Source: Planctomycetia bacterium
GTDB lineage: Bacteria > Planctomycetota > Planctomycetia > Pirellulales > UBA1268
DNA length: 64,000 nucleotides
Direction of reading: 5' to 3'
Assembly (NCBI GenBank): GCA_014192425.1
Contig: BJHK01000008.1
Span: 1 to 64,000 of the forward strand
The notes under the pieces are model-generated. The model saw only the letters and a program-made list of their open reading frames with translations. It was not told the origin of the DNA and did not search any database. Both the position numbers and the translations under genes were made by a program. Positions 44,639-54,290 of the stretch are shown here, piece after piece; within the stretch, counting starts at the first letter, position 1, and each line of letters begins with the position of its first letter.

Positions 44639-44682
44639 TTGACAGCCGGGGAACGATTGTATACTGTACATGAGTACATAAA
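44639..44682 (+). promoter_or_regulatory. imuA promoter with candidate LexA operator
   Basis: TTGACA (44639-44644) and TATACT (44660-44665) are 15 bases apart. The palindrome TGTAC-ATGA-GTACA (44665-44678) overlaps the end of the -10. The 22-base block from 44661 matches the recA promoter block in about 15 positions. Both promoters have the same 15-base spacing. The ATG of imuA is at 44701, with GCGGAGG before it. Confidence 0.65.
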
Positions 44683-44700
44683 TGGAGCGGAGGTGCTGAG

Positions 44701-45594
44701 ATGGTGACGTTTGGGCTCGGCCCGTCGGGGCTGGTCGATGCCGGGAGCCTTCAGGTTCGGGAGGCGGCCCGTGAGGTGGTGTCGAGCGGCTTTCGACCAC
44801 TCGATTCCCTGCTGCCGGCCGGCGGCATCCGCCGGGGCAGCCTGATCGAATGGCTGGCCGGTGGCGCGATCGCGGGGGGGGCGGCGACGCTCGCCGCCGC
44901 GGTTGCCTGTCGTCTGGCCCGGGCCGCCCAGCGGTCGCGGACGATTCTCGTCGTCGATCGCTCGGGCTGGTTTCATCCGCCCGCCATCCTTCCCTGGCTG
45001 GGCCGGGAGGGGAGCGGGCTGCAGCTCGTCGTGGCCCGTCCTTCGCGAGACGAGGATGAGATCTGGGCAATCGACCAGGGGCTGCGCTGCGCCGGCGTGG
45101 CGGCCGTGCTGGCATGGCCGCGGATGCAGGCCGCCGGCAGTGGCCTGTGGCCAGCCGCGCAGCGGCGGTCGCCGCCGCACGCCCGACAGCAGTGGTCGAT
45201 CGCGATGCGTCGCTGGCAGTTGGCGGCCAAGTCGAGCGGTGCCATCGGGTTCTTCGTCCGGCCGGCAGCCGCGCAACGGGAGCCCTCCTGGGCCGAGGCG
45301 AGGATCGCCGTCACGCCACTTCCGGGTGGCACGCTGCTGGAACGCCGGCTGCGGCTCGAGCGGGCCGGCGGCTACTGGCCGCTTCCGGCCAGTAGCAACT
45401 GCCCGGAAGTGGCCGGCAATCAGTCTGTCGAGATCGTGCTCGATCTGGAGAGCGGAGCAGCAGCCATCGGGCGCGCCGCCGGCGTGGCGCCGCGCGCCGC
45501 GGAAGGTGTCCGCAGCGGTGCCGTGCGGTCGGACGAGGCGATCGGACCGGCGGCAAGCATTTCCGAGCGGGGTGTGTCATGCCGCGCATCATGA
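44701..45594 (+). CDS. imuA: ImuA-like RecA-fold protein of the SOS mutasome
   Basis: A 297-residue protein upstream of imuB and dnaE2. Like ImuA/SulA-type proteins it starts with a RecA-like region (FRPLDSLLPAGGIRRGSLIE). The P-loop position reads GGAIAGGAATLAA and lacks the Gly-Lys-Thr/Ser of Walker A, so ATP binding is doubtful. ILVVDRSGWFHPPAI and GLRCAGVAAVLAWPR follow. In other bacteria ImuA interacts with RecA and links ImuB to stalled forks. Its 3' end overlaps imuB by 16 bases. Confidence 0.85.
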   Translation: MVTFGLGPSGLVDAGSLQVREAAREVVSSGFRPLDSLLPAGGIRRGSLIEWLAGGAIAGGAATLAAAVACRLARAAQRSRTILVVDRSGWFHPPAILPWLGREGSGLQLVVARPSRDEDEIWAIDQGLRCAGVAAVLAWPRMQAAGSGLWPAAQRRSPPHARQQWSIAMRRWQLAAKSSGAIGFFVRPAAAQREPSWAEARIAVTPLPGGTLLERRLRLERAGGYWPLPASSNCPEVAGNQSVEIVLDLESGAAAIGRAAGVAPRAAEGVRSGAVRSDEAIGPAASISERGVSCRAS

Positions 45595-47432
45595 CGATCT
45601 GGCTGCCGCGCTGGCCGGTGCAGCGGCGGCTCCTGGAGCGGCCCGAGTGGCGTGCGCTGCCGGTGTTCGTCTGCCGCCGCGAGCGCCGTGGCGTGATGAC
45701 GGTGGTCTCGTGGGCCTGGGCGGAGCCGCCCCGGTCGGCGGCCCGACGTGCGGGGGGACGTCGGCCGAGGATTCCCGAGGGCATGTCGCTCGCCGAGGCG
45801 ATGGCGGTGCTGTCGCTGGCTCACGGTTCCCCTGCCTGCCATGTCGCCGAGGTCGTGCCTGACGACCCGGCCGCGGACCGGGCCGCACTCGATCAGTTGG
45901 GCCGCTGGTGCCGCCGGTTCTCGCCGACGGTGGGCATCATGGATGACGCCGCCTGGACACCTGCCGAATGCATCCACCTCGACGTGACCGGCACGGCGAA
46001 CTTCTTCGGCGGCGAGGCGGCCCTGGCCCGCACGGCCGTCTGGACGCTCGCGGCCCGTGGGGTGCATGGGCGGGTCGCCATTGCCGACACCTGCGCCGCC
46101 TCCTGGGCGGCCGCACGGCACACCGACCTGCTGCGCGATCCGCGGGAAGCGGTCGGTTCCCGCTCCACGCTCGTGTCACGGCGGCGGCGGCGCTGGGGCG
46201 TCGTGCCCGCCGGTGCCCAGCGGCAGTGGAGAGGTGCAGACGCCGCGCTGGCCGGCCTGCCGCTGACGGCGTTGCGTCTCGACCAGGCCACGATCGGAAT
46301 GCTCGGCGAACTGGGCATCGACACGATCGGTGGCGCGCTGCGGTTGCCGGCGGCGGCGCTCGCATCCCGCTTTCCCCCCCTGCTCTCCCTGCGGCTCGCC
46401 CAGTTCACGGGCGCCGTCGCCGAGCCGCTGGCGGCGCCGCGCGGCGAGGAATTGCCGCAGGCGACGCAGGCATTCGAGGTGCCGCTGGCGGGCCGGGAGG
46501 AAATCAGGCAGACGCTGGAGCACGTGATCGACCGGCTGGTGGCGGCATGCGTCGCACCGCTGGCCGCACGGGGCAAGGGCGTGCTCGCGCTGCAGGTGCG
46601 TCTGGAGCAGGCTGCAGCCGCGTCGGCCGCGACCGCGGCGCCGATCGTCGTCGATGTCGGGCTCTTCCGGCCGAGCGTCTCGGTCCGGCATCTCGTCGAT
46701 CTCGTGCGGCTCCGGCTGGAGCGGGTCCGGCTGGCCGGCGACGTCGAGGGAGTGGCCGTGGAGGTACTGGCAGCGGGCACCGTGGCCTGCCGGCAGCGGT
46801 CGCTCTTCGAGACGCACGACGCCGACGACGCGGCCGGCATCGAGCCGCTGCTCGATCGGCTCTCCAGCCGGCTCGGGCGCGGGGCCGTGTTCGAGCCGAA
46901 GGGGGTGGCCGATGCCCAGCCGGAGCAGGCCTGGATCGCGGCGCCACCCGGCACGGGAGTGGTTCGCACGGACGGACGCGATGCCGGTGGCGGTACGGCG
47001 AGCGAACCGCGCACGGAGGGCCGCGCCGGTTCCCGGTCGCAGCATGGGCCCCCCCGGGAACGGACGCCCCGGGAACGGTCGGTCTGGGAGCAGGTGCGCT
47101 GGGGGGATCGGGTGCCACTGGCCGGTCTGACGCTGCAGCGGGCGGCCGGTCGGCGGCCTCTCTGGATGCTGCCCCGCCCCCTGCCGCTCGAGCCGCTGCT
47201 GGCGGGCCCGGTGGCGATCGCGCCGGACGGCCCGCCGCTGCGGTTTCGGCTCGGTGACGAGGTGCATGCGATCGTGCAAGCGTACGGGCCCGAGCGGATC
47301 GAGACGGCGTGGTGGCGCGGGCCGACCGTGCGGCGCGACTACTACGTTGTCGAGACGGAGTCGGGGGGCCGGTTCTGGGTCTTCCGCCGCCTGCGGGACG
47401 GGGGCTGGTTTCTGCATGGGACGTTTGCCTGA
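45579..47432 (+). CDS. imuB: ImuB-like Y-family polymerase, probably non-catalytic
   Basis: A 617-residue Y-family-like protein. It has the N-terminal MPRIMTIWLPRWPVQRRL, palm-region IHLDVTGTANFFGGE and the C-terminal segments around FEPKGVADAQPEQAW, then PLPLEPLL and YYVVETESGGRFWVFRRLRD. The conserved acidic residues of active Y polymerases (D in the first motif, S-x-D-E in the second) are not present, as in other ImuB proteins. It probably serves as the beta-clamp adaptor between ImuA and DnaE2. It overlaps imuA and is followed by dnaE2 after 34 bases. Confidence 0.88.
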   Translation: MPRIMTIWLPRWPVQRRLLERPEWRALPVFVCRRERRGVMTVVSWAWAEPPRSAARRAGGRRPRIPEGMSLAEAMAVLSLAHGSPACHVAEVVPDDPAADRAALDQLGRWCRRFSPTVGIMDDAAWTPAECIHLDVTGTANFFGGEAALARTAVWTLAARGVHGRVAIADTCAASWAAARHTDLLRDPREAVGSRSTLVSRRRRRWGVVPAGAQRQWRGADAALAGLPLTALRLDQATIGMLGELGIDTIGGALRLPAAALASRFPPLLSLRLAQFTGAVAEPLAAPRGEELPQATQAFEVPLAGREEIRQTLEHVIDRLVAACVAPLAARGKGVLALQVRLEQAAAASAATAAPIVVDVGLFRPSVSVRHLVDLVRLRLERVRLAGDVEGVAVEVLAAGTVACRQRSLFETHDADDAAGIEPLLDRLSSRLGRGAVFEPKGVADAQPEQAWIAAPPGTGVVRTDGRDAGGGTASEPRTEGRAGSRSQHGPPRERTPRERSVWEQVRWGDRVPLAGLTLQRAAGRRPLWMLPRPLPLEPLLAGPVAIAPDGPPLRFRLGDEVHAIVQAYGPERIETAWWRGPTVRRDYYVVETESGGRFWVFRRLRDGGWFLHGTFA

Positions 47433-47466
47433 GTATGGAGCGCGTGCGCGAAGGAGCGGGATTGCC

Positions 47467-50400
47467 ATGAATGCGACTCGATCGGCTGGACCGCGGTATG
47501 CGGAATTGCACTGCATGAGCAACTTCTCCTTTCTCGAGGGGGCCTCGCATCCCGAGGAGCTCGTGCAACGGGCCGGGGAACTTGGCTACGAGGCCCTGGC
47601 GATCACCGACCGGGCCTCGCTCGCCGGCATCGTGCGTGCCCACGGAGCCGCCCGGGACACCGGGATCAAGCTGATCGTCGGCACGCACCTGGAGCCGTGC
47701 GATGCTGCACCGCTGGTCGTCTGGGCGGCCGATCGCACGGGGTACGCGAACCTCTGCCGGCTGCTCACCCGCGGCTACGGTCGCGGTCGGGAGAACGGGG
47801 CGTGCGTGCTCACCTACGACGACGTGGTTCGGCATTCCGCCGGCCTGCTGGCGGGCGTGCCGCTGGCGGCGCTGCCCGGAAGCGACGGCCGCGACGAGCG
47901 GCTGCGTGCCGAGGCGATCGAGGCCCTGCAGCACTGGCGCAGCGCGTTCGACGGCCGGATCTGGGCGCTGGCCGAGGTGGCGCTCGAGGGGGACGATGCG
48001 GACCGCCTCCGGTCGTTCGGCCACGTGGCCCGGCTGGCGGGCGTGCCGGTCGCCGCGGCTGGCGACGTGCGCTACCACGAGCGGTCGCGGCTCCCGCTCC
48101 ACGACGTGCTCGCGGCCGTGCGGCACGGCGGCACGGTCGACGCGATTCGCGGCCGGCTGCTCGCCAACGGCGAGCGCCATCTCCACGAGCGCTGGCGGAT
48201 CGCTGCGCGGTTCGCCGCGCTGCCCGGCAGCCTCGAGCAGGCGGTCGAGATCGCCGGCCGCTGCACGTTCACGCTCGACGAGCTGCGGTACGACTACCCC
48301 GCGGCGAGCGTGCCGCCGGGCCGCACGCCCCGCGAGCACCTTGCCGAACTGGCCTGGAACGGCGCCCGGCGCCGGTATGTGGAAGGCATTCCCGACAAGG
48401 TGTGCGAGCTCCTCATCCACGAACTGGCGCTGATCGCAGAACTCGGCTACGAGGCCTACTTCCTCACCGTGCACGACATCGTCCGGTTCGCCCGCAGCCG
48501 CGGCATCCTCTGCCAGGGCCGCGGCTCGGCCGCCAATTCGGCCGTCTGTTACTGCCTCGGGATCACGGCGGTCGATCCGGCGCGGATGAACGTGCTCTTC
48601 GAGCGGTTCGTGAGCCGGGAGCGGCGCGAGGCTCCCGATATCGACATCGATTTCGAGCATCAGCGCCGCGAGGAGGTGCTGCAGTACATCTACGACACCT
48701 ACGGCCGCGATCGGGCGGCGATGACGGCCGAGGTGATCCGCTACCGGCTCCGGTCGGCCGTGCGCGACGTCGGCAAGGCGGTCGGACTGACGCTCGATCG
48801 CGTCGCTGCGATCGCGCAGGTCCTCGACCCCGGCGACGGCGTCGAGGACCTGCCGCGGCGGCTCGTCGAGGCCGGCCTCGATCCTGCCGCGGCCACCTGC
48901 GCGCGGCTCGAGGCGCTCGTCGGCCAGCTCGTCGGCTTTCCCCGGCACCTCGGCCAGCACGTCGGCGGCATGATCATGACACGGGGGGATCTCTGCGATC
49001 TCGTGCCGATCCAGCCGGCGGCGATGGACGGCCGGACGATCGTGCAGTGGAACAAGGACGACCTCGACGAACTCGGCATCCTCAAGGTCGACTGCCTGGC
49101 GCTCGGCATGCTGACGGCGATCCACCGGGCCTTCGACCTGGTGGTGGCGGCGGGGGGGCCGCGGCTCATGCTCGACACGGTGCCCGCCGAGGATCCGGCC
49201 GTCTACGAGATGATCTCCCGGGCAGACACCGTGGGCGTGTTCCAGATCGAGAGCCGGGCCCAGATGAGCATGCTGCCCCGGCTCCGGCCGCAGTGCTTCT
49301 ACGACCTCGTCATCGAGGTGGCGATCGTCCGCCCCGGGCCGATCCAGGGGGACATGGTCCATCCCTACCTGCGCCGGCGTTGCGGTGAGGAGCAGCCGAC
49401 GTATCCCAACGACGCGATCCGCGCGGTGCTGGAGAAGACGCTCGGTGTGCCCCTCTTCCAGGAGCAGGCGATGCGACTGGCCGTGGTGGCGGCCGGCTTC
49501 ACGCCCGGCGAGGCGGACCAGTTGCGGCGGGCGATGGGGGCCTGGCGCCGGCCCGGCGTCATCGACGAGTTCCACCGCCGGCTGGTCGACGGCATGCTCG
49601 CCAACGGCCTGTCCCGCGAGTTCGCCGAGCAGGTCTTCAACCAGATCCGCGGCTTCGGCGAGTACGGCTTTCCCGAGTCGCATGCCGCGAGTTTCGCCCT
49701 CCTGGTCTATGTCTCTGCGTGGCTCAAGTGCCACCATCCGGCGGCGTTCACGGCGGCGTTGCTCGGCAGCCAGCCGATGGGTTTTTACGCGCCGGCGCAG
49801 CTCGTTCGCGACGCCCGGGCACACGGCGTGACGGTGCTGCCGGTGGACGTGAACGCCAGCTGCTGGCAGGCGACGCTGGAGGTCGGCTCCTCCCCGGCCG
49901 GCGAACGTCGCGAGCCGGCGATCCGCCTCGGTCTGGAGCAGGTGCATGGGCTGGGGCCGGGGCCGGCGCTGCGGATCGAGGAGGCCCGGCGACAGGGGCC
50001 GTTTCGCCTGCCGCGCGACCTGGCACTTCGGGCCGGACTCGACCGCGAGACGCTCCTGCACATCGCCCGCGCCGGGGCCCTCGGCTCGCTGGGGTTGAAC
50101 CGGCGCCGGGCGGTCTGGGAGGCACTACAGTGCCTCGATCGGCCCGACCGCCGGCCGCTCCTCGATGGTCTCGCCGACCCGGACATCGATGTCGAGGACG
50201 ATGAGAATGACGGCGCGGAGGATGATTTCCTGCCGGCGACGACCGCGCGCGAGGAGGTGATCGACGACTATCGCACGGGCGGGCTGTCGCTGGCGGCCCA
50301 TCCGCTCCAGTTCGACCGCGACTGGCTCGCCGTCCGCGGCGCGATCACGACCGCCGCTGTGGCCGTGGCCCCGGAGGGGCGGCGGGTGCAGGTGGCGGGG

Positions 50401-50703
50401 ATCGTGCTGACGCGGCAGCGGCCGGCGACGGCGAAGGGGCTGATGTTCATGACGATCGAGGACGAGACGGGGGCGGCCAACGTCCTCGTCCGGCCCGATG
50501 TCTGGGAGCGGACGGCCCCCGCGGCGCGGCGGGCCGCGGTGCTCGTCGTGCATGGCAGGGTGCAGCGGCGCGGCGCCGTGATCCACGTCGTGGCGACCAG
50601 GCTCGAACCCTGTGTGCCTCTCCCTGCGGAGCGTCGCTCGAGCGTGGCTGATTCCCGGTCGCTGCCCGCCGAGCTGCCGCGGATGAGTCGCGATTTTCAC
50701 TGA
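47467..50703 (+). CDS. dnaE2: Error-prone DNA polymerase DnaE2
   Basis: A 1078-residue C-family polymerase. The PHP domain is N-terminal (YAELHCMSNFSFLEGASHPE), the catalytic aspartates are in APDIDIDFEHQRREEV (about residue 390), and GFPRHLGQHVGGMIM and FQIESRAQMSMLPRL are typical of DnaE2. Near the C-terminus is an OB-fold (VAGIVLTRQRPATAKGLMFM). It is the polymerase of the damage-induced ImuA/ImuB/DnaE2 mutasome. ATG 47467 was chosen from the conserved N-terminus. Confidence 0.95.
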   Translation: MNATRSAGPRYAELHCMSNFSFLEGASHPEELVQRAGELGYEALAITDRASLAGIVRAHGAARDTGIKLIVGTHLEPCDAAPLVVWAADRTGYANLCRLLTRGYGRGRENGACVLTYDDVVRHSAGLLAGVPLAALPGSDGRDERLRAEAIEALQHWRSAFDGRIWALAEVALEGDDADRLRSFGHVARLAGVPVAAAGDVRYHERSRLPLHDVLAAVRHGGTVDAIRGRLLANGERHLHERWRIAARFAALPGSLEQAVEIAGRCTFTLDELRYDYPAASVPPGRTPREHLAELAWNGARRRYVEGIPDKVCELLIHELALIAELGYEAYFLTVHDIVRFARSRGILCQGRGSAANSAVCYCLGITAVDPARMNVLFERFVSRERREAPDIDIDFEHQRREEVLQYIYDTYGRDRAAMTAEVIRYRLRSAVRDVGKAVGLTLDRVAAIAQVLDPGDGVEDLPRRLVEAGLDPAAATCARLEALVGQLVGFPRHLGQHVGGMIMTRGDLCDLVPIQPAAMDGRTIVQWNKDDLDELGILKVDCLALGMLTAIHRAFDLVVAAGGPRLMLDTVPAEDPAVYEMISRADTVGVFQIESRAQMSMLPRLRPQCFYDLVIEVAIVRPGPIQGDMVHPYLRRRCGEEQPTYPNDAIRAVLEKTLGVPLFQEQAMRLAVVAAGFTPGEADQLRRAMGAWRRPGVIDEFHRRLVDGMLANGLSREFAEQVFNQIRGFGEYGFPESHAASFALLVYVSAWLKCHHPAAFTAALLGSQPMGFYAPAQLVRDARAHGVTVLPVDVNASCWQATLEVGSSPAGERREPAIRLGLEQVHGLGPGPALRIEEARRQGPFRLPRDLALRAGLDRETLLHIARAGALGSLGLNRRRAVWEALQCLDRPDRRPLLDGLADPDIDVEDDENDGAEDDFLPATTAREEVIDDYRTGGLSLAAHPLQFDRDWLAVRGAITTAAVAVAPEGRRVQVAGIVLTRQRPATAKGLMFMTIEDETGAANVLVRPDVWERTAPAARRAAVLVVHGRVQRRGAVIHVVATRLEPCVPLPAERRSSVADSRSLPAELPRMSRDFH

Positions 50704-50777
50704 CCGCCGCCCACACGCTATCATCCGGCCGCACGTCCCGTCTCCGTTCCCCGCGGCGCTGCCGCCACGATCGCGTC

Positions 50778-51764
50778 ATGAGCCAGTCTTCGACCGCACC
50801 TTTGATCACGACCGACCTGCCTCTCGGTACGCCGATGCGGGGCAAGGTCCGCGACTGCTACCGGTTCGCGAGTGAGCGGTTCGGCGACGCGCTGTTGATC
50901 GTGAGCACCGACCGGGTGAGCGCCTTCGATTGGATCCTGCCGACGCCGATCCCCGACAAGGGCCGCGTCCTGACGACGATTTCCGTCGCCTGGTTCGACC
51001 TCCTTGCCCGCGGGCCGCGGCCGGTCGCGCATCACCTGCTCACGGCCGACGTGGATGAGATGGGCCTGCCCTCGGAGGTGAACCGCGAGCCGCTGCGCGG
51101 CCGGACGATGCTCGTCCGGCGGGCCGAGGTGATCCCCTTCGAGTGCGTGGTCCGCGGCTGGCTGGCCGGCTCGGGGCTTGCCGAGTACCGCGCCGGCGGC
51201 ACCGTCTGCGGCGTGCCGCTGCCTGCCGGCCTCGGTCCCGGCGACCGGCTGCCGGAACCGATCTTCACGCCCGCCACCAAGGCCGCCACCGGGCACGACG
51301 AGAACGTGTCCTTCGAGACGATGACCGCGCGGATCGGCCTCGACCTGGCGACGGAACTGCGGGCGCAGAGCCTCGACGTCTATGCCCGCGGTGCCGCCCA
51401 CGCCGCCCCCCGCGGCATCGTCGTCGCTGACACGAAGTTCGAGTGGGGCCGGGCCGCGGACGGCAGCCTGCTGCTCGTTGACGAGGTGCTCACGCCCGAC
51501 AGTTCCCGGTTTTGGCCGGCGGCGGCGGCCGGTCATGGCAGCGTGCCCGAGTCGTTCGACAAGCAGTTCATCCGCGACTGGCTGGAGACGTCCGGCTGGG
51601 ACAAGGCGAGCCCGCCGCCGGCCTTGCCGGCCGACGTCGTGGCCCGAACCCGCGACAAGTACCTCGAGGCCTGCCGCCTGCTCACGGGCCGCCTGCCGGA
51701 CGGTGTCGCCGCGGCAAAAGCGGGCTCCAAAAGCGGGCTAGGGGCCGGTCGGACGGCGAACTAG
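50778..51764 (+). CDS. purC: SAICAR synthetase
   Basis: A 328-residue phosphoribosylaminoimidazole-succinocarboxamide synthase. The substrate and ATP sites are visible in GKVRDCYRF, LIVSTDRVSAFDWILPTPIP, ECVVRGWLAGSG and KFEWGRAADGSLLLVDEVLT. It adds aspartate to CAIR in purine synthesis. The length matches the longer (yeast-like) bacterial form. It is preceded by 74 bases after dnaE2 and followed by aroC after 47. Confidence 0.95.
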   Translation: MSQSSTAPLITTDLPLGTPMRGKVRDCYRFASERFGDALLIVSTDRVSAFDWILPTPIPDKGRVLTTISVAWFDLLARGPRPVAHHLLTADVDEMGLPSEVNREPLRGRTMLVRRAEVIPFECVVRGWLAGSGLAEYRAGGTVCGVPLPAGLGPGDRLPEPIFTPATKAATGHDENVSFETMTARIGLDLATELRAQSLDVYARGAAHAAPRGIVVADTKFEWGRAADGSLLLVDEVLTPDSSRFWPAAAAGHGSVPESFDKQFIRDWLETSGWDKASPPPALPADVVARTRDKYLEACRLLTGRLPDGVAAAKAGSKSGLGAGRTAN

Positions 51765-51811
51765 AATCGCCCGGACCGGCCGACGACCGCCTTCCTCCGG
51801 GTTTTCTTCCG

Positions 51812-52951
51812 ATGCTCCGCTACTGGACCGCAGGCGAATCGCATGGCCCGGCACTCGTCGCCCTCGTGGACGGGTTTCCCGCCGGCCTGGCCGTCGACAC
51901 GGCGGCCATCGACGCCGAACTCCACCGCCGGCAGGGAGGCTACGGCCGCGGTGGCCGGCAGCGGATCGAGACCGATTCGGTGACGTTCCTCTCCGGCCTC
52001 TGGAAGGGCGTGACCCTGGGCAGCCCGCTGGCCCTCGAGGTCGTCAACCGGGACGCCAAGCTCGAGCGGCTCGAGGACGTCGACCGGCCGCGGCCCGGGC
52101 ATGCCGACCTCGCCGGCGCCATCAAGCACATGGGCGGGGTTCGCGCGGTGCTGGAGCGGGCCAGCGCCCGCGAGACGGCCGCCCGCGTCGCCGCCGGGGC
52201 ACTGGCCAGACAACTCCTCGCGGCCTTCGGCATCGAGGTGGTCGGCTGGGTCGCGGAGCTCGGCGGCATCCCGCTCGGCAGCCGCGCGGCGCCGGCGGCG
52301 GAGCTCCGCGCGATCCGCGACACGAGCGCCGTGTATTCGCTGCACCCCGACCGTGACGCGGAAGTCACCGAGTTGATCGACCGCGTCGGCAAGGAAGGGG
52401 ACACGCTCGGCGGCGTCGTCGAGGTCCGCGTCGACGGCCTGCCGATCGGTCTCGGCACCCACGCCCAGTGGGATCGCAAGCTCGACGGCCGGCTGGCCCA
52501 GGCCGTGATGGCCGTGCAGGCGATCAAGGGCGTCGAGATCGGCCTCGGCTTCGAGGCCGCCCGGCGCCGCGGATCGGAGGTTCACGACCCGATCCACTTC
52601 GACCCGGCGACACGGCAGGGGCCGCAGCTCGGCTTCGCGCGTCCGACGAACAATGCCGGCGGCCTCGAGGCGGGCATGACCAACGGTCAGCCGCTGGTCA
52701 TCCGCGCGGCGATGAAGCCGATCAGCACGCTGCGGAAGCCGCTCGCCTCGGTCAACCTCCGGACCAAGGAGGCCGAGGAGGCCGCCTACGAACGCAGCGA
52801 CGTCTGCGCCGTCAGCGCCGCGAGCGTCATCGTCGAAAACGTGGTCGCCTTCGAGGTCGCGGCCGCGGTCGTCGACAAGTTCGGCGCGGACAGCGTCGAG
52901 GAAATGCTGGCCCGCTGGAACCTGTATCACGACATGGCGCGACGCCGCTGA
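51812..52951 (+). CDS. aroC: Chorismate synthase
   Basis: A 379-residue enzyme with family motifs TAGESHGPALVALVDGFPAG, RPGHADLAGAIKHMGGVRAV and ERASARETAARVAAGALA, and the C-terminal FARPTNNAGGLEAGMTNGQ. It converts EPSP to chorismate with reduced FMN, the last common step of aromatic amino acid synthesis. ATG 51812 starts MLRYWTAGESHG, as normal. Together with aroDE, aroK and trpE it places much of the pathway in this window. Confidence 0.96.
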   Translation: MLRYWTAGESHGPALVALVDGFPAGLAVDTAAIDAELHRRQGGYGRGGRQRIETDSVTFLSGLWKGVTLGSPLALEVVNRDAKLERLEDVDRPRPGHADLAGAIKHMGGVRAVLERASARETAARVAAGALARQLLAAFGIEVVGWVAELGGIPLGSRAAPAAELRAIRDTSAVYSLHPDRDAEVTELIDRVGKEGDTLGGVVEVRVDGLPIGLGTHAQWDRKLDGRLAQAVMAVQAIKGVEIGLGFEAARRRGSEVHDPIHFDPATRQGPQLGFARPTNNAGGLEAGMTNGQPLVIRAAMKPISTLRKPLASVNLRTKEAEEAAYERSDVCAVSAASVIVENVVAFEVAAAVVDKFGADSVEEMLARWNLYHDMARRR

Positions 52952-53015
52952 GCGCCCCGACGGCCAGGGACGGCCGCCCGACGATCGACACCCTCCCCGC
53001 AAGGATGCTGCCCGG

Positions 53016-54290
53016 ATGTTCATAGCCCGCTCCGCCCGGCGCGTGCGGTTCGCGAGGACGGTGTTCGTCATCGCCGGGGTGCTGCCTTGCGCCGCCCTCG
53101 TGGCCGGGGCGGTCTACCTGCGGTCGGACGGGCATCGCGAGTCGCTGCGCATGCGCTGGCAGCAGGCGGTCGGCCTGCCGCTGCAGGTCGCGGCGGTCGA
53201 GCATCTCCGGCCGGGTGTCGTGCGCGGCCGGGGCTGCGTGCTGACGGCGGAGCATGGCGGTTCTGCGCTCGCCGTTCCGTCCGTCGAGATCGAGTGGACG
53301 CCGGGCGAGCTGCGGCTGCGGATCGAGCGGCTCGACCTCGACGCCGACGCGGCCGGGTTGCTCGCCGGCCTCGCTGCCGAATGGCTCGCCCGTGAGGCCC
53401 GGTTTCCGCGCGACTGCGTCATCGACGTCGGCGCAGTGCACTGGAATCTCGCCGCCTGGTCGGGACTCGAGCGGAGTGCCGTGGCGGGACGCCTGCGGCT
53501 CGAATGCGTGGCCCGGGAGGGCTCGCGGGCCATCCGCTGCGTGCTCGGCGTCGCCGATGGCGGCGTCAGGCCGGCCGAGCTCCGCATCGTGCGCTCGGCC
53601 GGCGCTGCTGATCGGCGCGACGGCGACCGCTACCAGGTGACCGCGGACTGTCCGTCCCCCCTGCCGCTGGCGATCGTCGCTCGGCTGCTCGAGCCGGCGT
53701 CTCTGGGCACGTTGCCGGCCGCAGGCGCGGCCGCGATCAGCGGAACACTCGAGACCCACGGCGGCGCGGGCCGCTGGAGCGGTGGGCTGGCGTCAAAGAT
53801 CGAGCGGCTCGACCTCGCGGCCTGGGCTGCGCGTGCTGGCTGGCGGGGGAAGGGCTCGGCGGACGTCGTCGTGCGCCGGTGCGAGTGGGCCGAGGGGCGC
53901 CTGTCCTTCGCCGAGGCGGAGGTCCTCGCCGGCCCGGGCGCGGTGGGCCGCGGACTGTTCGACTCCCTCGTCCGGGGCCTTGGCTGCCGGCCCCGCGAAG
54001 GGCTCTTTACGCAGCCGCCCGGCGCGGACCCGAGATTCGACGCGGCCGGGGTTTTTGTGCGGATCGACGAGCGGGGGACCGAGGTCCTGCCGCCGGCTCG
54101 GTTGGGCGGTGCGCTCGCCGTGGCGGACGGAAAACCTGTCCTTGATCCACCGGCCACGCTCGTGCCGTTCTCCCGGCTCGCCGACTGGCTGGCCGGGCCG
54201 GGGGGCGAGCCGGGCCTTCCGACGCGGATCCGCCAATTGCTGCCCGACGAGTCCCAGGCGGTCCGGCCGTCCGGTCGGCAGGATTTTTGA
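53016..54290 (+). CDS. Membrane-anchored hypothetical protein (AsmA-like pattern)
   Basis: A 424-residue protein with an N-terminal signal-anchor (RTVFVIAGVLPCAALVAGAVY) and a long beta-rich exported part. Stretches such as VEIEWTPGELRLRIERLDLD and GRLRLECVAREG recall AsmA/DUF748-type proteins, although the similarity is only of texture. The C-terminal part ends QAVRPSGRQDF. No enzyme motif is seen. It is followed by the AT-richer desaturase promoter region. Confidence 0.6.
   Translation: MFIARSARRVRFARTVFVIAGVLPCAALVAGAVYLRSDGHRESLRMRWQQAVGLPLQVAAVEHLRPGVVRGRGCVLTAEHGGSALAVPSVEIEWTPGELRLRIERLDLDADAAGLLAGLAAEWLAREARFPRDCVIDVGAVHWNLAAWSGLERSAVAGRLRLECVAREGSRAIRCVLGVADGGVRPAELRIVRSAGAADRRDGDRYQVTADCPSPLPLAIVARLLEPASLGTLPAAGAAAISGTLETHGGAGRWSGGLASKIERLDLAAWAARAGWRGKGSADVVVRRCEWAEGRLSFAEAEVLAGPGAVGRGLFDSLVRGLGCRPREGLFTQPPGADPRFDAAGVFVRIDERGTEVLPPARLGGALAVADGKPVLDPPATLVPFSRLADWLAGPGGEPGLPTRIRQLLPDESQAVRPSGRQDF

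Noticed and set aside
46504-50061. 1185-codon open frame on the minus strand
   Set aside because: Antisense to imuB and dnaE2, which have full family motifs; its composition (Arg, His, Gln, Asp) is typical of complementary high-G+C frames.
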